Source: Muribaculaceae bacterium (GTDB taxonomy: Bacteria; Bacteroidota; Bacteroidia; Bacteroidales; Muribaculaceae). From it: DNA of 64,000 bases. The translations under genes were made by a program, and so were the position numbers. Under the pieces are notes generated by a model. The model did not search any database, was not told the origin of the DNA, and saw nothing but the letters and a program-made list of their open reading frames with translations. The stretch lies in NCBI GenBank assembly GCA_017409345.1, contig JAFQSX010000013.1:52199-116198 (forward strand). The letters are read 5' to 3'. Position 1 is the stretch's first letter. Each line of letters begins with the position of its first letter. Positions 42,111-50,555 of the stretch are shown here, one piece after another.

Positions 42111-43382
42111 TTATTTTTTCCAACGTTGGTCATTTAGTGCTTTCATTTTTGCTTCAGAGGGGTTGTCACAGGCGTTCCAAAGTGTAGGATGTCCAAGTTC
42201 TTCGGGCATAAATTGTTGTTGCACAAAGTTGCCGGGATAGTCGTGAGCATATTTGTAATCGCGACCATATCCCATTTCTTTCATTAGTTTAGTAGGTGCA
42301 TTGCGAAGATGTAGTGGCACCGGCAGATTGCCTGTTCGTTCAACAAGTTGCAATGCCTGATTTATGGCCATATATGCCGAGTTGCTCTTGGCTGATGTGG
42401 CAAGATATATGGTACATTCAGCAAGAGGAATGCGACCTTCGGGCCAACCGATTTTGTGTATCGTGTCAAATGTGGCGTTTGCAAGGAGTAACGCATTAGG
42501 GTTGGCAAGACCGATGTCTTCTGAAGCGAGAATTACCAAACGACGTGCGATAAATTCCGGGTCTTCTCCACCTGCAATCATTCGAGCGAGCCAATAAATT
42601 GCAGCGTCGGGGTCACTACCTCGCACACTTTTGATAAATGCCGAAATGATGTCATAGTGCATTTCTCCATTTTTGTCGTATGCTGCCGGATTTTCTTGCA
42701 GTCGCTCGGTGACAAGTTGGTCATTAATAATCATATCCTCGTCTTTCCCTGTTGACTTCTCAAGTAGATCAAGGATGTTGAGCAATTTACGAGCATCTCC
42801 ACCCGAGAAACGGAAAAGTGCATCGGTGCTTTCGACTTTTACGTTGCGTTTTTTGAGAATTTCATCGTTTGTTAGAGCACGATCTAGAAGTTGTTGTAAT
42901 TCTTCTGCTTCAAGTGGTTTTAGTACATATACTTGGGCACGAGATAGTAGGGGACGAATTACTTCGAATGATGGATTCTCGGTAGTAGCACCAATGAGTG
43001 TTACAATTCCACTTTCTACGGCTCCTAATAGGCTATCTTGTTGAGATTTATTGAAACGATGAATTTCATCGATAAACAAAATGGGGCGACCTTGTGAGAA
43101 CATGCTATGCGCATCGGCTTTGCATTGTTCAAGTACGTCACGCACCTCTTTAACACCTGAGTGTACGGCACTCAAGGTGTGGAATGCTGACTTTGTCGTA
43201 TTTGCAATGATGCGTGCGAGAGTGGTTTTGCCTACTCCCGGAGGTCCCCAAAGAATAAATGAAGACACATTGCCCGAGTCAATCATGCGGCGCAGTATGC
43301 AATCTTTACCCACGAGGTGAGTTTGTCCTATGTAATCATCAAGCGATCTTGGACGTAAACGCTCGGCAAGAGGTGCTATCAT
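42111..43382 (-). CDS. rarA: Replication-associated recombination protein RarA
   Basis: RarA (MgsA) is an AAA+ ATPase related to clamp loaders, acting at stalled replication forks. The 423-residue protein carries LAERLRPRSLDDYIGQTHLVG at the start, Walker A WGPPGVGKTTLA (about residue 46), Walker B FIDEIHRFNKSQQD (about 102), the sensor 1 GATTENPSFE and the C-terminal VERTGNLPVPLHLRNAPTKLM, with the final YPGNFVQQQFMPE. Length and order are normal. It is transcribed alone from a promoter at 43400-43430. Confidence 0.95.
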   Translation of the reverse strand: MIAPLAERLRPRSLDDYIGQTHLVGKDCILRRMIDSGNVSSFILWGPPGVGKTTLARIIANTTKSAFHTLSAVHSGVKEVRDVLEQCKADAHSMFSQGRPILFIDEIHRFNKSQQDSLLGAVESGIVTLIGATTENPSFEVIRPLLSRAQVYVLKPLEAEELQQLLDRALTNDEILKKRNVKVESTDALFRFSGGDARKLLNILDLLEKSTGKDEDMIINDQLVTERLQENPAAYDKNGEMHYDIISAFIKSVRGSDPDAAIYWLARMIAGGEDPEFIARRLVILASEDIGLANPNALLLANATFDTIHKIGWPEGRIPLAECTIYLATSAKSNSAYMAINQALQLVERTGNLPVPLHLRNAPTKLMKEMGYGRDYKYAHDYPGNFVQQQFMPEELGHPTLWNACDNPSEAKMKALNDQRWKK

Positions 43383-43399
43383 AAATCTAAATTAGATTG

Positions 43400-43430
43400 C
43401 AAAATTAACTACTGCACCTCAATTTTACAA
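43400..43430 (-). promoter_or_regulatory. Promoter of rarA
   Basis: On the minus strand TTG (43428-43430) is followed after 20 bases by TAATTTTG (43400-43407), a good promoter 18 bases from the rarA start. Confidence 0.65.
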
Positions 43431-43686
43431 GAAAAATAATGTGCAAAAAATATATAAAATTGTGTCCATTGTTAATTGTTTATAATATGTATCCTTTAAA
43501 TATGTGTTTTATTGTTTTTTTAATTAACTTTACACTCGCAAGTTGTGTCTTGTTCTGTTTAGGTAGGCAAAGTGCCTAAATTCAACAAAAATGACTTGAA
43601 GTGTGTTAAACTATAACATTGGGAATCGGTCTAATAAGTATCGGTTGCCATAGTAAAGATAAGTTTAACGATAAATTTTAGTGATT

Positions 43687-44019
43687 ATGGAACAAGAAAA
43701 TAAAGAATTAAACAACGAAATAGAACCCAAACAAGCCGATGTGGTAATCGAACGTCATCACACTCCGAGTGTGAGGGAAACAATGCCCGGTCCGGGAAAA
43801 ATATTTAAGTTAATCTTTGGATTGATAATGGTATTCATTTATGTTGGAATGGGGTTGTGGTTAGCCGGTTGGGTTGATTTTGGATTTCCATTTCAATTTG
43901 GATTAGATGATACTGAATTTGAATGGATAAAATACGTAGTAGGTGTGGCTTTGATAGCATACGGCTTTTTTAGAGCATATCGATATCTCAAAGGTGACTA
44001 TTATTCAAAACAAGACTAG
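43687..44019 (+). CDS. Small two-TM protein, unknown
   Basis: From the ATG at 43687 (a GTG at 43681 is in frame but less likely) the protein is 110 residues. It has a charged N-terminal part (MEQENKELNNEIEPKQADV), a PGPGKIFKLIFGLIMVFIYV membrane segment and a second one near residues 78-98. No family was recognised. It is 17 bases upstream of a PstS-like lipoprotein and then a TPR protein, suggesting an operon. A possible -7 box, TAACTTTA, is at 43525-43532. Confidence 0.7.
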   Translation: MEQENKELNNEIEPKQADVVIERHHTPSVRETMPGPGKIFKLIFGLIMVFIYVGMGLWLAGWVDFGFPFQFGLDDTEFEWIKYVVGVALIAYGFFRAYRYLKGDYYSKQD

Positions 44020-44036
44020 AAAATAATAATAAGAAT

Positions 44037-45014
44037 ATGAAAAATATTGTAAGATATATTCCTATAATATTTACATTGGTATTAATCACATCATGTACCA
44101 AAGGCTCAAAAGCCCCGGTGACAACAAGCACATCAGGTACGATAACATTGATGTGTGATAATAGTTTTGAAAATATTATTCAACAAGAAATTGATGTTTT
44201 TGAGTTTCAATATCCCAAAGCGCATATTCTTGCTCGATATTTGCCTCAACAAGATGTGATTGATTCGTTGATGCAATTTAAAACACGAGCAATAGTTGCG
44301 GCTCGAGATTTAACAACCAAAGAAAAAGACTATTTGCGTCAAAACAAGCGTGCTGTGCGCTCTCAAATGATTGCAGTAGATGCTCTTGCTCTAATTGTCA
44401 ATCCAGAAAATACGATTGAAATGATCTCTCGTAAAGAAATGGGAGATATCTTGACCGGAAAATTGACAAATTGGAATGAGGTTGAGCCTAGTAAAATGGG
44501 TGAAATCCGTATCGTTTTTGATGATGAAAAGTCAAGTACGGTTCAATATATGCGAGACTCGTTGATGAATGGTCAACCTTTTGGCAAAAATGTATATGCT
44601 CAAAACTCAATAGAAGGGGTGTTTGAGGCTGTAAAGAAAAATAAAAATGCTATTGGAGTGATTGGAGTAAGTTGGATTACATCTGATTTGCGTAGTTCAG
44701 ACCTTTCAACCGAGCAACTTGTCGCCGAGTTAAACGAAGATAAGGGTGTTAATATGGCAGAATTTGACGATTCGGTAAAAGTGTTGAAAGTTATGGGTAA
44801 CACTCGAGAAGCGTTTAAGCCATATCAACAATATATATATGATGGCCGTTATCCATTATTCCGTCATATTTATATGATTATTGCTAGTGCCGGAGGAACT
44901 CTTGAACATGGATTTTATTCATTTGTGACAAGTTTTAATGGTCAAAAGTTGATAATGAAAACCGGTGTAATGCCGGCAGTGATGCATCCCCAAGTGGTGC
45001 AATTGGGCGAATGA
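44037..45014 (+). CDS. PstS-like phosphate-binding lipoprotein
   Basis: The 325-residue protein has a lipoprotein signal (IFTLVLITSCTKGSK) and the substrate-binding fold of PstS-type proteins: GTITLMCDNSFENIIQQEID, AIVAARDLTTKEKDYL, ISRKEMGDILTGKLTNWNEV and AIGVIGVSWITSD. Such proteins bind phosphate or another oxyanion. Here the lack of pstCAB genes nearby and the association with a TPR protein match a Bacteroidota group whose ligand is not settled. In the family a GTT-type start of the mature chain binds phosphate, and here it is SGTITL. Confidence 0.8.
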   Translation: MKNIVRYIPIIFTLVLITSCTKGSKAPVTTSTSGTITLMCDNSFENIIQQEIDVFEFQYPKAHILARYLPQQDVIDSLMQFKTRAIVAARDLTTKEKDYLRQNKRAVRSQMIAVDALALIVNPENTIEMISRKEMGDILTGKLTNWNEVEPSKMGEIRIVFDDEKSSTVQYMRDSLMNGQPFGKNVYAQNSIEGVFEAVKKNKNAIGVIGVSWITSDLRSSDLSTEQLVAELNEDKGVNMAEFDDSVKVLKVMGNTREAFKPYQQYIYDGRYPLFRHIYMIIASAGGTLEHGFYSFVTSFNGQKLIMKTGVMPAVMHPQVVQLGE

Positions 45015-45068
45015 TTAAAGTGTGATGAAATTAAACTAATAAACTAAACAATATTAAATTTACACAAA

Positions 45069-46718
45069 ATGAAAATTAAATTTTTGTTATCCCTATTTTT
45101 AGGTTCAGCATTGAGCATGTCGGCTCAAGGCTATTTGGATGGTGTAGAGTATTATCGTGCCGACCAATTTTACAATGCAAAGACTATCTTGGAACGTACG
45201 TTGAATGATGCAGATACTGACAAAGCATCGGCTTATTATTATTTAGGTCAAGTGGCATTGAAGTATGACAATCAAGATCAAGCGAAAGAATACTTTAATA
45301 AGGGTGTAGCAGCAAATGCTGAAAACCCTTACAACTATGTAGGTCTTGCGACTATTGCATTGAAAAGTGGAGATAAGAAAGGTGCGGAAAATAATGTGAA
45401 ACTTGCTAAAAAGTATGCTAAAAAAGATGCTCAACTACTTGTAGATATCGCTCGCATGTATCATGATGTAGATGCAGTTGCATATAAAAAAGAAGTTGAC
45501 AAAGTGATGAAAGAAGCATACAAGAAAAATCCTGTAGAACCTGCTTACTTTATCTTTATTGGTGACACTATCGCTCAAACTGCTACAAGCAATGAGGCAA
45601 TTGGTGAGGCTGCTGCTAACTATGACAATGCTATTTACAATGCTCCAAATAGTGCAGTTGCTTATGTGAAGTATTCAGGATTATATGAAAAAGTTAATCC
45701 CGGCTTCTCTATTAATAAAATGAAAGAGTATTTGAAGGTTAATCCTAATTCTGCTCTTGCTCAATGTGAGTTGGCTGATCGTCTATATGATGCTGGTCGT
45801 TGGACTCAAGCATACGAGGCTTATGCTACATATATTAAAAACCCAAGCCACTTTGTTGAAGACGAAGAACGCTATGCAACTCTTCTTATGTCGGGCGAAA
45901 AGTATGATGAAGCATATAATGTAGCAAAAGGTGTTATTGGTCGCACACAAAATCCTAACCAAATGTATCGTATTATGATGCACTGTAAAAACACTCTTGA
46001 AGATTATCCTGAAGCGGCAAAATGGGCTGCAGAATTGATGAAATCTAAAGGTACTGCAAAGATTATTGATGTTGACCACTTGACTTATGGTGCAATCCTT
46101 GAAGGACTTGCTACTGTAGATACAGTAAATGCAAAAGCACATATTGATGCGGCTTTTGCTCAATACGATGAAGCATTGAAAGTGAACGATAAATGCTATG
46201 ATGCTTATAAAAACAAATCAAAATTGTATAACAAAATTGGCGATTTAGAAAATGCAGTTGTTGCTTTTGAAACATTTATTGCAACAGGCGATGCAAAAGC
46301 CGGTGACTATCACACATTTGCTGGTCGTCTTTTGAACTATGCAAACAGTGTGTCAAAAACTGATGCTGCTGCTGCCGTAGCGATTTATGATAAGGCTGCT
46401 GCTGCTGCAACTACCGGTGTTGAACGCTCAAATAGTCCTTATGCTCAAGAACGTAAAGCAATTATTCTTTTCTCTAAAAACAGTGGAGTAGCAGAAGAAG
46501 TTGCTGTGGCATTTGAAAAAGTTGTTGAACTTCTTGATGCTGATGAACAATACAAGTCAGATGCTGATACTTATAAAACTGCATTGAGTGTTATTGGTGA
46601 CTATTATAGTTCAATAGGTGATAAAGCTAAAGCACTTGCTGCATATACTCGTTATACTCAATTTGATCCTAATAACGAAAAGGTAAATAACAAGATTAGT
46701 GCATTGTCAGCAGAATAA
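45069..46718 (+). CDS. Tetratricopeptide repeat protein
   Basis: The 549-residue protein has a signal peptide (MKIKFLLSLFLGSALSMSA, then Q) and TPR helices throughout, e.g. ASAYYYLGQVALKYDNQDQA, NPYNYVGLATIALKSGDKKG, AGRWTQAYEAYATYIKNP and DKAKALAAYTRYTQFDPNNE near the end. It would be a periplasmic scaffold. Bacteroidota often put a TPR protein after a PstS-like lipoprotein, possibly in an energy-transducing or nutrient uptake complex, though no TonB/ExbB genes are visible here. Terminated by the hairpin at 46741-46777. Confidence 0.82.
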   Translation: MKIKFLLSLFLGSALSMSAQGYLDGVEYYRADQFYNAKTILERTLNDADTDKASAYYYLGQVALKYDNQDQAKEYFNKGVAANAENPYNYVGLATIALKSGDKKGAENNVKLAKKYAKKDAQLLVDIARMYHDVDAVAYKKEVDKVMKEAYKKNPVEPAYFIFIGDTIAQTATSNEAIGEAAANYDNAIYNAPNSAVAYVKYSGLYEKVNPGFSINKMKEYLKVNPNSALAQCELADRLYDAGRWTQAYEAYATYIKNPSHFVEDEERYATLLMSGEKYDEAYNVAKGVIGRTQNPNQMYRIMMHCKNTLEDYPEAAKWAAELMKSKGTAKIIDVDHLTYGAILEGLATVDTVNAKAHIDAAFAQYDEALKVNDKCYDAYKNKSKLYNKIGDLENAVVAFETFIATGDAKAGDYHTFAGRLLNYANSVSKTDAAAAVAIYDKAAAAATTGVERSNSPYAQERKAIILFSKNSGVAEEVAVAFEKVVELLDADEQYKSDADTYKTALSVIGDYYSSIGDKAKALAAYTRYTQFDPNNEKVNNKISALSAE

Positions 46719-46740
46719 TCTTGATAGCGAGAAAATATGA

Positions 46741-46777
46741 AAGTCGGGTAAGTCATAGACTTGCCCGACTTTTTTTG
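46741..46777 (+). terminator. Terminator of the TPR operon
   Basis: AAGTCGGGTAAGT and ACTTGCCCGACTT form a long GC-containing stem, followed by seven T residues. Confidence 0.9.
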
Positions 46778-46960
46778 TATAAAAGTTATTGAAGGATGGG
46801 TTGTTTGTTGTCTCAAAACAACATTTGAAAATATACCTCAAGAGAGTTGGGGGGATGAATTTCATATGATTAGATGAATAGTCAAGGTGTTAAGGTGGTT
46901 TGATAGTCCATTGTGGGGCTAGCCAAATTATAGAGAATAAGGGATTGGTATATTCAATTA
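46778..46960. other. Intergenic stretch with nothing recognised
   Basis: No ORF, RNA signal or repeat was recognised here. Confidence 0.6.
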
Positions 46961-46990
46961 AAAAAAGCCCTTTTATTGTAAAAGAGCCTT
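46961..46990 (-). terminator. Terminator of the OstA-like operon
   Basis: On the minus strand GCTCTTTTA and TAAAAGGGC pair (one wobble), followed by a T tract of seven. It ends the minus-strand OstA-like operon. Confidence 0.8.
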
Positions 46991-47024
46991 GGTTGTCATA
47001 ATTATTGTTAGATAAGGATATCGG

Positions 47025-49001
47025 CTATTTTTGCAAGGTACGACTAGTAGGGGTGTTGTTGCTTCCTCCTCTTAACATTTCTTCCATTTCGGGAGAGACG
47101 TTGAATACATCCATAGGATATTTTGGTCGAATGGATTCATACCATTTGAACTTGGGTAGAAAGAATAGCGATTTTTTTGCCAAATATAAAGGAGTCACAG
47201 TCCCATTTGATTGAGACCATATTTTACAGCGTTCAAGTGTTTGCTCATTGAAGTGAGCCTCAAGAAAACTACTTTCAACATTTACGATTTTATTGTATGT
47301 TGAATCGCTTTCAAGAGGTAGATATATTGCTAATACATTTCCACTAATGTTTAATTTTTTTATGCTTTCATTTTCAAAAGTAGCAAACATCTCTTTCCCA
47401 CTTAATTGATTATAGAAGTCTCCTTCAATATGTTCTGCGGCAAATCCTGTGTCTGGGAGTCGAGCCCAATCGGCAGTAGAGTCATTAAAATGAATCTCTA
47501 TTACGTTGCCAAATATTTGTCGATTGCCACCACTCCAAATGATAGGGTATTTGTTCATTACCAAAAGAGAATCTTGTTGACGGAATGTTAGAGAATCACA
47601 CACCCCTTGGATATCACTACGGAACATTCTCACATGAGGATGTACGACTATAAAGTGAGTGGTGTCAAGAGATGTCGTTGTGATTGAATCATTAGGGTTG
47701 CTAATGATTTCATTTATAACACGAAAACCTCTAATTGTATCTCCATGCATATAAAGGGTATCCCCTTTGGAATATTCCAATACTAATGCATTTCCTGTAA
47801 CAAAGGCACTGTCAATTACTTCATTATAGTATCCATAATCGCCTCGTAATTCAGTTTTACGCTCATTGTCAATGATGACCATGTTACCATAGGCTTCTCC
47901 GTAACCATTATTGCGATCGTAGAATAAAGTGTCCCCTTCAAGTGTTTTGTTGTCGGTAGTTAATATCTTTGAGCGATTGTATAAGGTCGCAATTTTAGTA
48001 GAGGTATTGTATTCGCCATCATCGGTATAGATTGTGCCATCGTTATTTACAATTTTTGAGGGGCTTTTTAAGTGAGCAAAATGTGTTGCAGTGTTGTAAT
48101 CGGCAAAGTCGGTATATATTGTCCCATCTTTATTTGCAATCGTTGAAGGACTCTTTAGTTGGGCCAAGTTTAGGTTGGTATTATAGTCTGCATTTGAAGT
48201 TTTAATGGTAGTTCCATCACTTTCAATAATTGCATCAGTATCGATGTTCGCAATTTTAGTAAGAGTGCTATAATGAAGCGCCTCGGTGCTAACTGTGCTA
48301 ATGACTCCATCGGAGTTGTGCTCGAGGAATACATTTCCATAGAAGTTGGCTTGTTTTGTTGCAGGAGAATAATCACCTTCTTCCGATTCTAATCGGTTTT
48401 GTTTATCAGTCATTACGCCTCCTGTTGTATAGAACCCTAGTTCTTGTTTGAGGTCATATTCGAAGATGTCGGTTTCTAGCTTTACATCTTTGTTTATGAG
48501 TTTTACCTTGTTTCCTTCGTATGCATATAACACTGCATGTTCATCAATGCCGTTGTAGTTAAGGGAGTCGGCATGCACATTGAGGGTATCGCCACGCCAC
48601 ATGTGAACATTACCATAGGCATTGAACGAATTTTGAGTATCATAAAAATGTGCACTATCGCAAGTTAGAAACATGTCGCCATGACGGAATTTAACTTTGT
48701 TTTTAGTCCCAATTAAAGTGAAATAATCGTTGCCTTCATGTCGTAATAATGAGTCCCCTTCTTCAAGAAAGACTTTACCTCTATTTTTGTGGTCGGCTAG
48801 GGGGATTGATGGCTTTACTTCAATTTTCGTTTCGGACTTAGTGCTTTTTTTTGTTTCTTTTTTTTCGCTTTTTATAGTGTTCTCCTTTTGTGCTTGGTGA
48901 GCCCCTTTAGCAGCAAGAGGTGTGAGCATTATAAATGCAGATAAAGCCATCATGATTGATGGCTTGTATATGTTTTTGAAAATATGTCTAAATGAAGTCA
49001 T
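47025..49001 (-). CDS. OstA-like (LptA/LptD N-domain) protein
   Basis: The 658-residue protein has an N-terminal hydrophobic segment (about residues 15-31), a lysine-rich linker and a long beta-jellyroll region of OstA/LptA type: VFLEEGDSLLRHEGNDYF, YDTQNSFNAYGNVHMWRGD, GVMTDKQNRLESEEGDY and TELRGDYGYYNEVIDSA. LptA domains carry lipopolysaccharide across the periplasm. Between residues 270 and 335 a 21-residue unit is repeated three times (LKSPSTIANKDGTIYTDFAD and variants ending ADYNT or GEYNT). No LptD barrel is present. It is the last gene of the operon with two prolyl isomerases. Confidence 0.8.
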   Translation of the reverse strand: MTSFRHIFKNIYKPSIMMALSAFIMLTPLAAKGAHQAQKENTIKSEKKETKKSTKSETKIEVKPSIPLADHKNRGKVFLEEGDSLLRHEGNDYFTLIGTKNKVKFRHGDMFLTCDSAHFYDTQNSFNAYGNVHMWRGDTLNVHADSLNYNGIDEHAVLYAYEGNKVKLINKDVKLETDIFEYDLKQELGFYTTGGVMTDKQNRLESEEGDYSPATKQANFYGNVFLEHNSDGVISTVSTEALHYSTLTKIANIDTDAIIESDGTTIKTSNADYNTNLNLAQLKSPSTIANKDGTIYTDFADYNTATHFAHLKSPSKIVNNDGTIYTDDGEYNTSTKIATLYNRSKILTTDNKTLEGDTLFYDRNNGYGEAYGNMVIIDNERKTELRGDYGYYNEVIDSAFVTGNALVLEYSKGDTLYMHGDTIRGFRVINEIISNPNDSITTTSLDTTHFIVVHPHVRMFRSDIQGVCDSLTFRQQDSLLVMNKYPIIWSGGNRQIFGNVIEIHFNDSTADWARLPDTGFAAEHIEGDFYNQLSGKEMFATFENESIKKLNISGNVLAIYLPLESDSTYNKIVNVESSFLEAHFNEQTLERCKIWSQSNGTVTPLYLAKKSLFFLPKFKWYESIRPKYPMDVFNVSPEMEEMLRGGSNNTPTSRTLQK

Positions 49002-49006
49002 CCGAC

Positions 49007-50362
49007 TTATTTGTTTTTAAGCCAATTGTGTTTAAATTCGCAATTCTGCCATCCGTCCTCAATGCGAATGTATGTATCGTTGATTTTTTTGTCAATCCAT
49101 TTAGCGATAATTTTGCTTTTGGCTGATTTTTCATACATTGATTTGATTAATTGGTAATCATCAGAAAGGTTTGCTTTATGGCCACTGATGCGGTTTGTTA
49201 GTTTAACAATAGCCACTACATCGCGATTGCTCTTAGGATCTTTCATGATGAATGGTTTTGAGATTTCACCTGGTTGAAGATTGTTCACTTCGCGTGAAAT
49301 TTCTTGAGGAAGTTGTGACATTTCAAATCGAATTGTTCCGGATTGATCGTTGACCATAACACCTTTACTATTGCGAGTGTCTTTGTCTTGAGAAATTACA
49401 GGGGCGGCTTCTTCAAAGGAGAATTTCTTGTCAATGATATCAGTGCGAATTGAATCAAGGCGTGCTATTGCTGCAGTTAGGTCTTTGTCTGAAACTTTAG
49501 GACGGAGCAATATGTGACGAGTATTAATGCGATCACCTCGTTTTTCAATTAATTGAATGATGTGGAACCCATATTGTGTTTCTACAATTTTCGACACTTT
49601 CTTTGGATCGTTGAGATTAAATGCCGCTGCCGCATATTCAGGTTCAAGGTGCCCTCGTCCCATGAATCCAATTTCACCACCTCTCAGGCTACTGCCATCT
49701 TCGGAGTAGAGGATGGCTAAAGTCGAAAAGTCACTTTCTCCACTTGTCACACGGTTAGAATAGTCACGCAAGCGGGCTTTTACATCTTCTATTTCTTGAC
49801 GAGGGATGATTGGGTTGAGGGTTATGATTTGTACTTCAACTTGTAATGGTACGAATGGGATACTATCGGCATCTAGAGTATTGAAGTATTTCCTTACATC
49901 AGAAGGTGTAGTTTTGAGATCTTTAGTAAGTGATGCTTGAACTTGTTGGATGCGAGATTGATTTTTCCACATCTCGGTCATTTCTTCTCGCATTTGAGGA
50001 ATGGTTTTGCGAAAGTATTGTTCTACTTTTTCTTTAGAACCAAGGTTGGTGATATAGTCGTTGATGCGACTTTCAACTTGTTGTAGAATCATTGAGTTTT
50101 GAACTTCAATAGTATCAAGATCGGCTTGGTGGAGAAATAATTTGTCAAGAGCAATGCGTTCGGGTACAACACAATAAGGGTCTCCATTAATTGGAGTTTT
50201 TTCATATTGCATTTGTTGATACATTGCCTCAATTTCAGATTTATAGATTAATTGGTCACCAATAACCCAAGCAACTTCTTCAGCAATATTGTTTTGTGCT
50301 ATCATAGGTAATGATGCGATAGCCGATAATATGATGCTTAATGTGATATGTTTTACTTTCAC
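49007..50362 (-). CDS. SurA-like peptidyl-prolyl isomerase
   Basis: This 451-residue periplasmic chaperone has a signal peptide (MKVKHITLSIILSAIASLPM), a SurA N-domain (residues 25-165, WVIGDQLIYKSEIEAMY) and two parvulin domains: VEVQIITLNPIIPRQEIE to TQYGFHIIQL (about 175-275) and TRHILLRPKVSDKDL (about 280 on). GGEIGFMGRGHLEPEYAAAAF is the conserved core. Parvulins catalyse proline isomerisation and help outer-membrane proteins fold. The OstA-like gene starts 5 bases downstream, so both act on the envelope. Confidence 0.9.
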   Translation of the reverse strand: MKVKHITLSIILSAIASLPMIAQNNIAEEVAWVIGDQLIYKSEIEAMYQQMQYEKTPINGDPYCVVPERIALDKLFLHQADLDTIEVQNSMILQQVESRINDYITNLGSKEKVEQYFRKTIPQMREEMTEMWKNQSRIQQVQASLTKDLKTTPSDVRKYFNTLDADSIPFVPLQVEVQIITLNPIIPRQEIEDVKARLRDYSNRVTSGESDFSTLAILYSEDGSSLRGGEIGFMGRGHLEPEYAAAAFNLNDPKKVSKIVETQYGFHIIQLIEKRGDRINTRHILLRPKVSDKDLTAAIARLDSIRTDIIDKKFSFEEAAPVISQDKDTRNSKGVMVNDQSGTIRFEMSQLPQEISREVNNLQPGEISKPFIMKDPKSNRDVVAIVKLTNRISGHKANLSDDYQLIKSMYEKSAKSKIIAKWIDKKINDTYIRIEDGWQNCEFKHNWLKNK

Positions 50363-50495
50363 GTTGATGTCTTTTTGTCTAAATTATTTTATTCTACAAA
50401 GTTAACCTATCTTTTTGAAAAAATGATTCTAAATGACAGATTATTTTATTTTTTCAGTATTTTTGGCATTATATCACATGTTTTTTATAATTGGT

Positions 50496-50540
50496 AAAAA
50501 TAGAAGCCTCATCATATTAAATGGTGAGGCTTCTATTTTT
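50496..50540 (-). terminator. Bidirectional terminator near the two isomerase genes
   Basis: AAAAATAGAAGCCTCA and TGAGGCTTCTATTTTT form a perfect 16-bp stem. It lies between the stop of the 651-residue isomerase gene and the start of the surA-like gene, so the two are separate transcripts. Confidence 0.85.
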
Positions 50541-50555
50541 GAGATATTATTAGAT

